From Massilia sp. HP4 (lineage in GTDB: Bacteria > Pseudomonadota > Gammaproteobacteria > Burkholderiales > Burkholderiaceae_D), in assembly GCF_005222695.1 (NCBI RefSeq), contig NZ_STGG01000035.1:1-64000 (forward strand): a DNA stretch of 64,000 bases, read 5' to 3'. This document shows positions 24,942-34,511 of the stretch, piece after piece. The first letter of the stretch is position 1. Each line of letters begins with the position of its first letter. Position numbers and translations under genes: made by a program. Below the pieces are notes generated by a model that was given only the letters and a program-made list of their open reading frames with translations, ran no database searches and had not been told where the DNA came from.

Positions 24942-27900
24942 CGCAGAAAGCAACCGCTCACGATACCCGCAGCGCCGCCTTGCTGTCCGACCAACCACGC
25001 CGTCGCGGTGCTGCCCCACGGCGGCGCGCCATCGCCGCCCAGGTCGCCGCCGCCGCGCTGCTGCTCGGCTGCGCCAGCACCACGCCCGATACCCTGGGGA
25101 CCGCGAAGGACGCGGCCCGGTTCTCGAGTTCGTTCGAGGCCGGCGACCCCATGCCGGCAAACCTGGCCGGCGGCGGCGTGCGCGTCGAACCCGGCGCGGG
25201 CCCGGAGCGCCCGTATACCGCCAAGCCGAAGGCCGGCTATACGGGCCTGCGCGCGCTGCGCTACCAGGCCGACGGCAGCGGCGGCCGCATGCAGCTGTTC
25301 CCGGTCGACATCGCCATCGATGCGGACACCACGCTGTCGTGGAAAGTGCTGCCCGAGATCGTCGGCGACGACACGGTGGCCTCGACCGGCGTCTCGCTCG
25401 ACCTGGTGCTGGACGACGGCAGCCGCCTGTCGGGGCTGGGCATGCTCGATCACCACGGTGTACGCGTCGGCGCCGTTGCCCAGGCCGAATCGAAGACCCT
25501 GTACCCGCAGCAGTGGGCGAACAAAGCGGTGCGCCTGGGCCAACTGAAAGGCCGCCGCATCAAGTCGATCGAGCTCGAGGTGCAGCCTGCCGGCGGCAAG
25601 GCGGGCAAGGCCATCGGCTGGCTGGACGACATCGTGATCGCCGACCAGGCCCCGCTGGCGGTCACCCGCGTGTCGGACTACGTGCTGGCCACGCGCGGCA
25701 CCCAGGCCAACGGCACTTTCTCGCGCGGTAACAACATCCCGGCGACGGCGATGCCGCATGGTTTCAACTTCTGGACCCCGGTCACCGACGCCGGCACGCT
25801 CAGCTTCATGTACAGCTGGAACGAGAAGAACGGTGACGACAACCGGCCGCGCCTGCAAGCGCTGTCGCTCAGCCACCAGCCGAGCCCATGGATGGCCGAC
25901 CGCCAGACCTTCCAGGTGATGCCGTCGGCCGCCAGCGGCCAGCCCGACCCCGACCGCCAGCGCCGCTCGCTGTCGTTCTCGCACGAGCAGGAAGAAGCGC
26001 GCGCGCATGGCTACCGCGTCGACTTCGACAACGGCATCCGGGCCGAGATCGCGCCGACCGAGCGCGCCGCCGTGTTCCGCTTCCGTTTCCCTGCCGATGG
26101 CGAGGCCAACCTCCTGTTCGACAACGTCGACGCGCGCGGGGCCCTGACGCTGGACGCGGCGACCCAGACCCTGCGCGGCTATACCGACACCCGCAGCGGC
26201 CTGTCGAACGGCGCCTCGCGCATGTTCGTGTTCGCACGCTTCGACCAGCCATGGACCGCCAGCGGCGCGCTCGAGACCGGACGCCCGACCGGCTACGTCA
26301 AGTTCAAGCCCGATGCCAACGGCGAGGTGCGCATGCGCATCGCCACCTCGCTGATCTCGCTCGAACAGGCGCGCCGCAACCTGGACATGGAAGTCGGCGA
26401 CACCGGCTTCGAGGCCGTGCGCGAGCGCGCCCAGGCGGCCTGGGACGCGGAACTGGGCCGGGTGAACGTGCAGGGCGCCAGCCAGGACCAGCTGGTGACC
26501 GTGTACTCGAACCTGTACCGCCTGTTCCTGTATCCGAATATGGCACATGAAAACGTGGGCACGGTCGACAAGCCGGACTGGCGCCATGCCGACCAGAGCG
26601 GCTGGTCCAAGGACAATGCCGGCGGCGACGCCGTCAGCACCTCGGCCAGGATCATCCCCGGCAAGAACTATGTCAACAACGGTTTCTGGGACACCTTCCG
26701 CACCACCTGGCCGGCCTATGCGCTGTTCACGCCAACCCGTGCCGGCGAACTGGTCGACGGTTTCCTGCAGCAGTACCGCGACGGCGGCTGGATGGCGCGC
26801 TGGTCGTCGCCGGGCTACGCCGACCTGATGGTCGGCACCAGCTCCGACGTCGCCTTCGCCGACGCCTGGCTCAAGGGCGTGCGCGGTTTCGACGTGCACC
26901 AGGTCTACGAGGCGGGGCTGAAGAACGCGACGGTGGCGCCGCCCGTCTCGAACGTGGGCCGCAAGGGCCTGGCCAAGTCGATGTACCGCGGCTACGCCGA
27001 TACCACGGTGCACGAGGGCATGTCGTGGACGCTCGAAGGCGCGCTCAACGACTTCGGCCTGGCCCGGATGGGTCAGGCGCTGGCGGTCGAGGAGGCCGGC
27101 AAGGGCAATGCCGCGCGCGCGCGCCGCTACCGCGAGGAGAGCGAGTATTTCGCCGCCCGCGCCACCGACTACGTGCACCTGTTCGACCCGGCGACGAACT
27201 TCTTCCGCGGCCGTGACGCCAAGGGCCAGTGGCGCCAGCCGGCGGCCAGCTTCGAGCCGCGCCTGTGGGGCGCCGACTACACCGAAGCCAATGCCTGGAC
27301 CTTCGCGTTCACCACGCCGCACGATGCCGAGGGGCTGGCCAGCCTGATGGGCGGCCGCGACAAGCTGGCGGCGCGCCTCGACCAGTTCTTCGCCACCCCG
27401 GAGACGGGCGAGCAGAAGTTCTCTGGCCGCTACAACCGGGTGATCCATGAAATGACCGAGGCGCGTGATGTGCGCATGGGCATGTATGCGCACAGTAACC
27501 AGCCCTCGCATCATATTCCGTGGTTGTACGCCTCGGTCGGCCAGCCCTGGAAGACCCAGGCGCTGACCCGCGAAGCGCTGCGCCGCCTGTACCTGGGCAG
27601 CGAGATCGGCCAGGGCTATGCCGGCGACGAGGACAATGGCGAGATGTCGGCCTGGTATACCTTCGCGATGATGGGCCTGTATCCGATGCGCATGGGCTCT
27701 CCCGAGTACGTGATCGGCTCGCCGGCCTTCGCGCGCACCGACGTGCGGCTGGAGAACGGGCGCATGCTGAGCGTGATCGCCAACAACAACAGCGCGCAGA
27801 ACGTGTACGTGCAGTCGCTCAAGGTCAACGGCAAGCCGTGGAACCAGGCCTGGATCGGGCACGCCGACATCGCCAATGGCGCCACCCTGGAATTCACGAT

Positions 27901-28408
27901 GGGCAGCACGCCGTCGACCTGGGGCAGCGATGCAGCGACGCTGCCGGCGTCGCTGACCGCGCCCGGCGCAAAGCCGACAGGGCTGGAAGACCGCAGCAGC
28001 GGCGCGCGCAGCGTGACCCTGGGGGGCAAGCGCATTGCCGGCGCGCTGGTGGACGACGACGCGGCCACCGCGCTGGCGCTGCCGGCGCGCGCCAGCGTGG
28101 CGTTCGCGTTCGCGGCGCCCACCCGGATCAGCCACTACACGATCACCGCGGGCGCCTCGGCGCTGCAAGGCCTGGGCTGGACCCTGGAAGGCCGCAGTGG
28201 CAAGGGCGGCTGGACCGCGCTCGACCAGCGCAGCGGCGAGCGCTTCGACTGGGAACGCCAGCTGCGTCCGTTCGGCATCGCCAAGCCGGGCGCCTACCGC
28301 GAATACCGCCTGCGCTTCGACAATGGCAGCACGGTGGAACTGGCCGAACTCGAGCTGCTCGAGCCGGGCGTGCGCAAGCCGTCAACCGGTGTCTTGAGCG
28401 CCAGGTAA
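24938..28408 (+). CDS. GH92 alpha-mannosidase, lipoprotein with extra C-terminal domain
   Basis: An 1156-residue family 92 glycoside hydrolase, an exo-alpha-mannosidase that needs calcium. A basic N-terminus leads to a lipobox, LLLGC, at about residue 46, so it is probably membrane-anchored. Residues about 60-240 form an extra N-terminal beta-rich domain. The GH92 core runs from about 262 to 997 and includes EANAWTFAF (predicted acid, about residue 783) and [12 protein letters not shown] (about 895). The last 150 residues look like an F5/8-type (CBM32-like) sugar-binding sandwich. Its ATG overlaps the beta-mannosidase stop. It differs in architecture from the shorter GH92 at 31833, so the two likely cut different linkages or branches. 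Confidence 0.9.
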   Translation: MTQKATAHDTRSAALLSDQPRRRGAAPRRRAIAAQVAAAALLLGCASTTPDTLGTAKDAARFSSSFEAGDPMPANLAGGGVRVEPGAGPERPYTAKPKAGYTGLRALRYQADGSGGRMQLFPVDIAIDADTTLSWKVLPEIVGDDTVASTGVSLDLVLDDGSRLSGLGMLDHHGVRVGAVAQAESKTLYPQQWANKAVRLGQLKGRRIKSIELEVQPAGGKAGKAIGWLDDIVIADQAPLAVTRVSDYVLATRGTQANGTFSRGNNIPATAMPHGFNFWTPVTDAGTLSFMYSWNEKNGDDNRPRLQALSLSHQPSPWMADRQTFQVMPSAASGQPDPDRQRRSLSFSHEQEEARAHGYRVDFDNGIRAEIAPTERAAVFRFRFPADGEANLLFDNVDARGALTLDAATQTLRGYTDTRSGLSNGASRMFVFARFDQPWTASGALETGRPTGYVKFKPDANGEVRMRIATSLISLEQARRNLDMEVGDTGFEAVRERAQAAWDAELGRVNVQGASQDQLVTVYSNLYRLFLYPNMAHENVGTVDKPDWRHADQSGWSKDNAGGDAVSTSARIIPGKNYVNNGFWDTFRTTWPAYALFTPTRAGELVDGFLQQYRDGGWMARWSSPGYADLMVGTSSDVAFADAWLKGVRGFDVHQVYEAGLKNATVAPPVSNVGRKGLAKSMYRGYADTTVHEGMSWTLEGALNDFGLARMGQALAVEEAGKGNAARARRYREESEYFAARATDYVHLFDPATNFFRGRDAKGQWRQPAASFEPRLWGADYTEANAWTFAFTTPHDAEGLASLMGGRDKLAARLDQFFATPETGEQKFSGRYNRVIHEMTEARDVRMGMYAHSNQPSHHIPWLYASVGQPWKTQALTREALRRLYLGSEIGQGYAGDEDNGEMSAWYTFAMMGLYPMRMGSPEYVIGSPAFARTDVRLENGRMLSVIANNNSAQNVYVQSLKVNGKPWNQAWIGHADIANGATLEFTMGSTPSTWGSDAATLPASLTAPGAKPTGLEDRSSGARSVTLGGKRIAGALVDDDAATALALPARASVAFAFAAPTRISHYTITAGASALQGLGWTLEGRSGKGGWTALDQRSGERFDWERQLRPFGIAKPGAYREYRLRFDNGSTVELAELELLEPGVRKPSTGVLSAR

Positions 28409-28435
28409 ACACGCGGTAAACACGAAGTAAGTACG
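28404..28435. repeat. Three short direct repeats, GGTAAACACG type
   Basis: GGTAAACACG occurs at 28404-28413 and 28415-28424, with a degenerate GTAAGTACG at 28427-28435. The first copy overlaps the GH92 stop codon. A further copy with one extra A (GGTAAAACACG) lies at 28608-28618. The iteration suggests regulator binding sites before the LacI transcription unit. Confidence 0.5.
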
Positions 28436-28437
28436 TT

Positions 28438-28464
28438 CTGCCGGGGCATGCGATGCGCCGGCAG
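28438..28464 (+). terminator. Hairpin after the upstream mannosidase operon
   Basis: A 12-bp stem with one internal mismatch (CTGCCGGGGCAT against ATGCGCCGGCAG) and a 3-base loop lies 29 bases after the GH92 stop. No T-run follows, so it may be a weak terminator or an mRNA end-stabiliser between two transcription units. Confidence 0.5.
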
Positions 28465-28497
28465 GGCGTCATGCGAGGTGCCGCAATGGCTGTTTAC

Positions 28498-28518
28498 TAA
28501 AAAGCGCTAAAAAGCGCT
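28498..28518. promoter_or_regulatory. Tandem TAAAAAGCGC operator candidate
   Basis: Two perfect back-to-back copies of TAAAAAGCGC, followed by T, lie about 20 bases upstream of the predicted lacI -35. The core AAGCGCTT is palindromic like GalR/LacI-family operators. It directly follows GTTTACTAAA (28492-28501), the box also found before the glycan receptor. Confidence 0.45.
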
Positions 28519-28536
28519 TGGGTGGCCGCTCTTCGA

Positions 28537-28566
28537 TTGACGCGTCGAAAGTACGACTGTTATAAA
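28537..28566 (+). promoter_or_regulatory. Predicted promoter of the LacI-mannose operon
   Basis: TTGACG (28537-28542), an 18-base spacer and TATAAA (28561-28566) make a good sigma70-type promoter. It is flanked upstream by the TAAAAAGCGC repeats and downstream by GGTAAAACACG at 28608-28618. Confidence 0.6.
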
Positions 28567-28670
28567 ACCTGCTGGGTGTACGCGAATTCCATAGGCAGGT
28601 AAGAAGCGGTAAAACACGGCGCCCAGCGTTTAATAAAACAGTTTTGAATAATAAGTTACGGAGACACAGC

Positions 28671-28697
28671 ATGTCGTCGATTTTGGTGCTGCCATGA
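28671..28697 (+). CDS. Eight-codon leader peptide coupled to the LacI gene
   Basis: The only strong ribosome binding site in this leader (CGGAGACACAGC) points to an ATG at 28671 that encodes MSSILVLP and stops at TGA 28695-28697. That TGA overlaps the regulator's ATG (28694) as ATGA. The regulator has no ribosome binding site of its own, so it is probably translated by re-initiation from this leader. Hydrophobic but too short to be an independent protein. Confidence 0.5.
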   Translation: MSSILVLP

Positions 28698-29680
28698 GCC
28701 AGGTGACCCTGCGCGACATCGCGGGCGAGACCGGGCTGTCGATCGGCACCGTCTCGCGCGCGCTCAAGAACCAGGGCGGCATGACCGAGGCGACCCGCAG
28801 CGTGGTGCGCGAGGCGGCGATCCGCCTGGGCTACGATTTCTCTCTGCTCAAGAAGGGCCGCATCCGCCGCATCGCCTTCTTGCTGCACAGCCAGCACAAC
28901 ACGCTCACTTCCAGCCCCTTCTTCACGCCGGTGCTGCATGGCGCCGAGGAAGCCTGCCGGCGCGAGGGCATCGCGCTGTCGCTGATCGTGGTGGGCCCGG
29001 CCGAGCCGGTGCTGGAACAGATCCGCCTGCACCAGCCCGACGCGATCCTGTGCGCCGGCTTCTTCGAGCCCGAGGTCTTGAGCGCGCTGCAGCAGACCGG
29101 CAAGCCGATGGTGCTGGTGGACATGCACCGGCGCGGCTTTACGTCGATCAACCCGGACAATATGGGCGGCGGCTACCTGGCCACGCAACACCTGCTGCGC
29201 TGCGGCCGCAAGCGCATCGCCATGCTGTCCGGCTCCCTGGCCCACTACAGCATCCAGCAGCGCAACCGGGGCTTTCGCCAGGCGCTGTTCGACGCCAGGA
29301 TGCACGCCGACCCGAGCTTCGAAGTCATCGTGCCCACCATGGGCGAGGGCGAGGAGGGCGTGGTCGAGGCCATGCGCAGCCTGCTGGCCCTGCCGAAGCC
29401 GCCGGACGCGCTGTTCTGCTACAACGACAGCACCGCCCTGGTGGCCATGAAGTACTGCCTGGCCGAGGGCATGAAGATTCCCTACGACCTCGCCATCGTC
29501 GGCTTCGACGATATCGCGGCGTCCGCCGCCGCCATCCCGCCGCTGTCCACCGTCCACGTGGACAAGGAAGCGCTGGGACGGGCCGGGGTCGACTCATTGC
29601 TGCACAAGACAGACGAACAACCATCCCAGATAACCCTGCCAGTCGAGATGATCGTACGCGAGAGCAGCTACGACGACTAG
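28694..29680 (+). CDS. LacI/GalR family transcriptional regulator
   Basis: A 328-residue repressor-type regulator. The N-terminal helix-turn-helix reads VTLRDIAGETGLSIGTVSRA, with the hinge helix after it. A periplasmic-binding-protein-like sugar-sensing domain occupies residues about 60-328, including LCAGFFEPEVLSAL and the effector-domain segment VGFDDIAASAAAIPPLSTV. It is the first gene of the second mannose operon and most likely controls both this operon and the receptor operon in response to mannose or a mannoside; that is inference from location and shared boxes. Translation appears coupled to the short leader frame that ends inside its start codon. Confidence 0.92.
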   Translation: MSQVTLRDIAGETGLSIGTVSRALKNQGGMTEATRSVVREAAIRLGYDFSLLKKGRIRRIAFLLHSQHNTLTSSPFFTPVLHGAEEACRREGIALSLIVVGPAEPVLEQIRLHQPDAILCAGFFEPEVLSALQQTGKPMVLVDMHRRGFTSINPDNMGGGYLATQHLLRCGRKRIAMLSGSLAHYSIQQRNRGFRQALFDARMHADPSFEVIVPTMGEGEEGVVEAMRSLLALPKPPDALFCYNDSTALVAMKYCLAEGMKIPYDLAIVGFDDIAASAAAIPPLSTVHVDKEALGRAGVDSLLHKTDEQPSQITLPVEMIVRESSYDD

Positions 29681-29702
29681 CGCACACCCACCCCAAGCCA
29701 CC

Positions 29703-30920
29703 ATGACCACTTTCCCGAACTTTCGCAGCCCGGACGTGCTGCTCGACCACGCGCGCCACACCATGCGCTTCTACCACCCGCGCGCGATCGATCCCGCCGG
29801 CGGCATGTTCCACTATTTCAAGGACGACGGCGCGGTCTACGATCCGCGCCACCGCCACCTGGTCAGCAGTACACGCTTCGTGTTCACCTATGCCATGGCC
29901 TGGCGCCAGTTCCAGGACCCGGCCTACCTCGATGGCCTGAAGCACGCCGTGAGGTTCCTGCGCGAGGCGCACCGCGCCCCGGATGGCGACGGCTATGCCT
30001 GGATGCTGGACGGCCGCGCGATCGAGGACGGCACCCAGCATGCGTATGGCGAAGCCTTCGTGCTGCTGGCCTATGCCCACGCGACGATGGCCGGCCTGGA
30101 CGAAGCGCGGGATTGGATCGGCGAGGCCTTCGAGCTGATGGAAAAGCGCTTCTGGAACGCGGCCGACGGCCTGTATGCCGACGAAGCGAGCCAGGACTGG
30201 AGCACATTGTCGACCTACCGCGGCCAGAACGCGAACATGCACGCCTGCGAGGCGCTGCTGGCAGCGCACGCCGCCACCGGCGAACGGCGCTACCTGGAGC
30301 GCGCCTGGACCGTGGCCTATAACATCACCCAGCGCCAGGCCGCGCGCTGCGGTGGCCTGGTCTGGGAACACTACGACACCGACTGGCAGCCCGACTGGAC
30401 CTTCAATATCGACGATCCGGAAAACCTGTTCCGTCCCTGGGGCTATCAGCCGGGCCATTTCACCGAGTGGGCCAAGCTGCTGGTGCAGCTGGAGGCGCGC
30501 GGCAAGGGCGTGCTGGAGCAGGACCTGGAGTGGCTGCTGCCGACCGCGGAAAAGCTGTTCAAGGTGGCAGTGGAGAAGGGCTGGGACCCGGAGCACGGCG
30601 GCCTGTGCTACTCGCTGGCGCCCGACCTGACCGTGTGCGACGCGCACAAGTATTTCTGGGTGCAGGCCGAAAGCGCCGCCGCGGCGGCCATGCTGGCCGC
30701 GCGCACCGGCAATGCCGAATACTGGACCTGGTACGAGCGCCTGTGGGAATACAGCTGGTCTCACTTCGTCGACCACCAGCACGGCGCCTGGTACCGCATC
30801 CTGGACCGCGAGAACCGCAAGCTTTCCGACGAAAAGAGCCCGGCCGGCAAGGTTGACTACCACACCATGGGCGCGGTCTACGACATCGTGGCGGTGCTCA
30901 AGGGGAAAGATCGTGGTTGA
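29703..30920 (+). CDS. AGE-family epimerase/isomerase, probable D-mannose isomerase
   Basis: A 405-residue cytoplasmic (alpha/alpha)6-barrel enzyme of the N-acylglucosamine 2-epimerase family. Family landmarks include RFVFTYAMAWRQF near residue 60, the conserved RGQNANMHACEA (about 173) with the catalytic arginine/histidine region, and KYFWVQAES and DHQHGAWYRI near the end. No signal peptide is present. Next to a fructokinase-like kinase and mannosidases, the best fit is conversion of mannose to fructose (ManI/YihS type). Cellobiose 2-epimerase-type activity on mannobiose is an alternative. It begins 22 bases after the LacI gene without a clear ribosome binding site, and it overlaps the kinase start by eight bases. 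Confidence 0.85.
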   Translation: MTTFPNFRSPDVLLDHARHTMRFYHPRAIDPAGGMFHYFKDDGAVYDPRHRHLVSSTRFVFTYAMAWRQFQDPAYLDGLKHAVRFLREAHRAPDGDGYAWMLDGRAIEDGTQHAYGEAFVLLAYAHATMAGLDEARDWIGEAFELMEKRFWNAADGLYADEASQDWSTLSTYRGQNANMHACEALLAAHAATGERRYLERAWTVAYNITQRQAARCGGLVWEHYDTDWQPDWTFNIDDPENLFRPWGYQPGHFTEWAKLLVQLEARGKGVLEQDLEWLLPTAEKLFKVAVEKGWDPEHGGLCYSLAPDLTVCDAHKYFWVQAESAAAAAMLAARTGNAEYWTWYERLWEYSWSHFVDHQHGAWYRILDRENRKLSDEKSPAGKVDYHTMGAVYDIVAVLKGKDRG

Positions 30921-31836
30921 TGCTCCCCTGATGCTGTGCGCCGGCGAGGCGCTGACCGACATGATCCACCAGGGCGACGAACAGTGGGTGAGCCGCGTGG
31001 GCGGTTCTACCTGGAACGTGGCGCGCGCGCTGGCGGCACTGGGCGAGCCGACCGCGTTCGCGGGCGCCATCAGCCTGGACCGCTTCGGCGACGCCCTGTG
31101 GACCGCAAGCGAAGCCGTGGGCCTGGACACGCGCCTGCTGCAGCGGGTCGACCGTTCGCCGCTGCTGGCGGTGGTCGAACAGGGCGAGCCGCCGCGCTAC
31201 TTCTTCATCGGCGACGATTCGGCCGACCTGCACTTCGAGCCGGCGCTGTTCCCGGCCGGCTGGGCCGACCGCCTGCGCTGGGCCCATTTCGGCGGCATCA
31301 GCCTGGCGCGCGAGCCGCTTGCGGCGAAGCTGGTCGTGCTGGCGCGCCAGCTCAAGGCGCAGGGCGTCGCGATCAGCTACGACCCTAACTACCGCAACCT
31401 GATGGACGAGCGCTATACGCCGACGCTCGAAGCGATGGCCTCGATCGCCGATATCGTGAAAGTGTCGGACGACGACTTGCGCGGCCTGTTCCCCGGCGTC
31501 GAGCTGGACGAAGCGCTGGTGCGCCTGCGCGCCTTTAATCCGGCGGCGTACTGCCTGCTGACGCGCGGCGGGCAGGGCGCGAGCCTGTTCCACGGCGCCG
31601 AGCGCTGCGATGCGATGGCCCCGAAAGTGACGGTGGTCGACACCGTCGGCGCCGGCGACGCCAGCGCCGCCGGCCTGTTGAGCAGCCTGGCCCATCACCC
31701 GCAACGCCGCCTGCAATCGCACCTGCACGCGGCCCTGGCCGCCGGTTCCGCCGCCTGCCTGCAATCCGGCGCCACGCCGCCGCCGCCCGCGGCCATGCAA
31801 CAACTATTCGAACAACTCGAAGGAGACGCAGCGTGA
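30913..31836 (+). CDS. PfkB-family sugar kinase, probable fructokinase
   Basis: A 307-residue cytoplasmic ribokinase-fold kinase. The second PfkB signature, DTVGAGDASAAG, holds the catalytic aspartate at about residue 249, and the N-terminal VGGSTWNVARALAALG is the substrate-binding glycine segment. The start is GTG at 30913, supported by GGGGAAAG just upstream; it overlaps the epimerase gene by eight bases. The stop overlaps the next GH92 gene (GTGA). Following a mannose isomerase, the likely reaction is fructose plus ATP to fructose-6-phosphate. 2-Keto-3-deoxygluconate or another hexose is possible but less consistent with the locus. Confidence 0.87.
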   Translation: MVDAPLMLCAGEALTDMIHQGDEQWVSRVGGSTWNVARALAALGEPTAFAGAISLDRFGDALWTASEAVGLDTRLLQRVDRSPLLAVVEQGEPPRYFFIGDDSADLHFEPALFPAGWADRLRWAHFGGISLAREPLAAKLVVLARQLKAQGVAISYDPNYRNLMDERYTPTLEAMASIADIVKVSDDDLRGLFPGVELDEALVRLRAFNPAAYCLLTRGGQGASLFHGAERCDAMAPKVTVVDTVGAGDASAAGLLSSLAHHPQRRLQSHLHAALAAGSAACLQSGATPPPPAAMQQLFEQLEGDAA

Positions 31837-34307
31837 TCAGTCACACACCCACCAACCCCTTCCAACCGATCCTGCGCGGCGTCTGCCTCGCCCTCGCCGC
31901 CTGCCTGCTACCGCTGTCCGCGTTTGACGCGACCGCGGCCGGCGCGCCGGCCAAGGCGGCCGTCGCCGTGGGCACGATGCCGGTCAACACCTTCATCGGC
32001 ACCCAGGACGAAGGCAATACCTTCCCCGGCGCCTCGGCTCCCTTCGGCATGATCCAGGTCAGCCCGATCGCCGACCACTACGCCGGCTACCGCTACACCG
32101 ACAAGAAGATCCGCGGCTTTGGCCACTCCTTCATCTCCGGCGCCGGTTGCTGGGAGCAGGGCGGGCAGCTGTCGGTGCTGCCGGTGACCGGCACCATCGG
32201 CCCGGGCGGCGACTTCGACACGGGCGCGAAAGGCAGTTTCGACCACAAGAAGTACGCCGCCGAGTACACGCATGAGGGCGAAGTCGGCCAGGCCGGCTAC
32301 TACAAGGTCAAGCTCACCAGCTATGGCGGCATTACCGCCGAAGCCACCGCGCTGACGCGCGCGGCCGCCGAACGCTATACCTATGCGCCGGGAACGAAGA
32401 CCGGCCACGTGCTGCTCAACCTGGGCCAGGCCAACGAGCGCCATTCCGTCATCGGCAGCGAAGTGAAAGTGGTGGGCGACCGCAGCGTCGAAGGCAGGAT
32501 CGTCACCAGGAGCTTCTGCGGCGGCGCCAAGTACACGACCTGGTTCCGCATGGAGTTCGACCAGCCCTTCGCCAAGCGCGGCATCTGGGACGACCGCGCC
32601 GGTTGGCCTGGCGTGGACGGCCCGAGCCAGCAGGGCGAGGGCAAGCCGCACGGTGTGTGGCTGAGCTTTGACCTCAAGGACGGGCAAGCCGTGACCGCGG
32701 TCAGTGCGATCTCGCACGTGGACGCCGAGGGCGCCCGCATCAACCTGAAGGCCGAGGGCATGGAAGGCGGCCGCGCCATGAGCTTCGACGCCATGAAGGC
32801 CAAGGCGCAAGCCAACTGGCAGCGCGAGCTGGCCAGCGTGCGCATCGAGGGCGGCAGCAATGACGACCGCACCGTGTTCTATACCGCGCTGTACCACACG
32901 CTGCTGCAGCCCTTGACCGGCAACGACGCCGACGGCCGCTACCGCGGCTACGACGACGCCATCCACGTGGCGAAAGACTGGACCTATTACGAGTTCTTCT
33001 CGCTGTGGGACACCTACCGGGCGCAAAACCAGATGCTGGCGCTGCTGCGTCCCGAGCGCGCGAGCGATATCGCGACCTCGGTGCTCAAGATCCGCGAGCA
33101 GGGCGGCTGGCTGCCGCGCTGGGGCTACGCCAACTTCGAGACCAATATCATGACCGGCGACCCGGTGACGCCATTCCTGGTCGACCTGTGGCGCTTCGGC
33201 GCGCTCAAGGGCCGCGAAGCCGAGGCTTATGCCGCACTGCGTGAGAACGCCTTCGGCATTCCGGCCCACGGCATCCGTCCCCAGGGCCGTGCGGGCAACC
33301 CGAGCTACCTGAAACAGGGCTTCGTACAGTACGACCGCAGCTTCATCTCGAAGGGCATGGACACCGACCCGCACCACGGCGCCTCGGCGACCCTGGAATA
33401 CGCGGCCGCCGATGGCGCGCTGGCCGAGATGGCCAAGGCGCTCGGCCACGCCGACGACGCCCGGGTGCTGGCGCAGCGCGCCCTGAACTGGAAGACGATC
33501 TGGGACCCGAGCGTGGTGGACGCCGAGACCGGCCAGAAGGGCTTCCCGCGTCCGCGCCTGCTGGACGGCAGCTGGTTCGGCGACGTCGGCAGCGGCTACG
33601 ATCCGCGCGGCGACCACGGCTTCCACGAGGGCACGGCCTGGCAATACCAGTGGCTGGTGCCGCAGGACGTCCCCGGCCTGGCCGCGGCGATGGGTGGCGC
33701 CCCGCAAGCCTTGAAACGCCTGGACCAGTTCTTCGACTACGAGGCGGTGCTGGCCGATCCGAACGCGGTGCGCAAGTCGTGGGTGGTGGGCCCGTACAGC
33801 TACTACGCCCAGTTCCGCTACAACCCGAACAACGAGCCCGACCTGCACGCCCCATGGATGTACACCCTGATGGGCCAGCCGTGGAAGACCACCACCGTGG
33901 CGCGCGCGGCCGAGACGCTGTTTACCAACGGCCCCGGCGGCGTGACCGGCAACGACGACCTGGGCACCATGTCGTCCTGGTACCTGTTCAGCGCACTCGG
34001 CATGTATCCGGACATGCCGGGCAGCGGCCGCTTCCTGCTGCACGCGCCGCGCTTCGCAAAGGCCGAGATCGACCTGCCGCAAGGCCGCGTCCTGCGCATC
34101 GAGGCGCCGGGCGCCAAGCCGGGCGAGCGCCGCTTCGTCAAGTCGGTCGACTACAGCGGCAAGGCGGTGCAGCGCGTATGGCTGGACTGGGAGCAGCTGC
34201 AGTCGGCCGGCACGCTCAAGTATCAGCTCACCACCAAGCCGGACACCAGGGGCTGGGGCACGCGCGGGCGTGACCTGCCGCGGGCGCCAGCGGGTGTGGC
34301 GCACTAA
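31833..34307 (+). CDS. GH92 alpha-mannosidase, exported
   Basis: An 824-residue family 92 exo-alpha-mannosidase. The GTG start follows AAGGAGACGCAGC and overlaps the kinase stop. A signal peptide (LALAACLLPLSAFDATAAG) sends it to the periplasm; no lipobox is present. The core starts early (NTFIGTQDEGNTFPGASAP), carries FFSLWDTYRAQNQM, and has the predicted acid in HEGTAWQYQWL (about residue 597). Calcium and base residues are in NNEPDLHAPWMY and GNDDLGTMSSWY (about 706). It lacks the extra N- and C-terminal domains of the other GH92. Probably an alpha-1,2-mannosidase acting on imported oligosaccharides. Confidence 0.92.
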   Translation: MISHTPTNPFQPILRGVCLALAACLLPLSAFDATAAGAPAKAAVAVGTMPVNTFIGTQDEGNTFPGASAPFGMIQVSPIADHYAGYRYTDKKIRGFGHSFISGAGCWEQGGQLSVLPVTGTIGPGGDFDTGAKGSFDHKKYAAEYTHEGEVGQAGYYKVKLTSYGGITAEATALTRAAAERYTYAPGTKTGHVLLNLGQANERHSVIGSEVKVVGDRSVEGRIVTRSFCGGAKYTTWFRMEFDQPFAKRGIWDDRAGWPGVDGPSQQGEGKPHGVWLSFDLKDGQAVTAVSAISHVDAEGARINLKAEGMEGGRAMSFDAMKAKAQANWQRELASVRIEGGSNDDRTVFYTALYHTLLQPLTGNDADGRYRGYDDAIHVAKDWTYYEFFSLWDTYRAQNQMLALLRPERASDIATSVLKIREQGGWLPRWGYANFETNIMTGDPVTPFLVDLWRFGALKGREAEAYAALRENAFGIPAHGIRPQGRAGNPSYLKQGFVQYDRSFISKGMDTDPHHGASATLEYAAADGALAEMAKALGHADDARVLAQRALNWKTIWDPSVVDAETGQKGFPRPRLLDGSWFGDVGSGYDPRGDHGFHEGTAWQYQWLVPQDVPGLAAAMGGAPQALKRLDQFFDYEAVLADPNAVRKSWVVGPYSYYAQFRYNPNNEPDLHAPWMYTLMGQPWKTTTVARAAETLFTNGPGGVTGNDDLGTMSSWYLFSALGMYPDMPGSGRFLLHAPRFAKAEIDLPQGRVLRIEAPGAKPGERRFVKSVDYSGKAVQRVWLDWEQLQSAGTLKYQLTTKPDTRGWGTRGRDLPRAPAGVAH

Positions 34308-34309
34308 GC

Positions 34310-34476
34310 GCCTATCCCGGTAGGTCGGAGTCGCTCCTGCCGCGCCTGGCGGGCGTGCGCGGCGTTGCTCGTCGTTGCATGGCTAGCCATGCGACCTCCT
34401 CGCGCCTTGCTCACGCCCGCCATGCATCGCCTACCCGCATGTCGCCATGAGCTTTCCCCCACCTACCGGGATAGGC
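34310..34476. repeat. Long nested inverted-repeat element
   Basis: A 167-base element is bounded by a perfect 16-bp inverted repeat, GCCTATCCCGGTAGGT (34310-34325) and its complement (34461-34476). Inside is a second pair, GGCGGGCGTG (34348-34357) and CACGCCCGCC (34412-34421). At the centre is the perfect palindrome GCATGGCTAGCCATGC (34377-34392). It could fold into one long hairpin and looks like a miniature mobile or REP-like element or a structured RNA. It starts two bases after the GH92 stop and ends 35 bases before the permease start. Confidence 0.65.
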
Positions 34477-34511
34477 TCCAGGCGCCCATTAAAAGATAAT
34501 CAGGAGACAGC

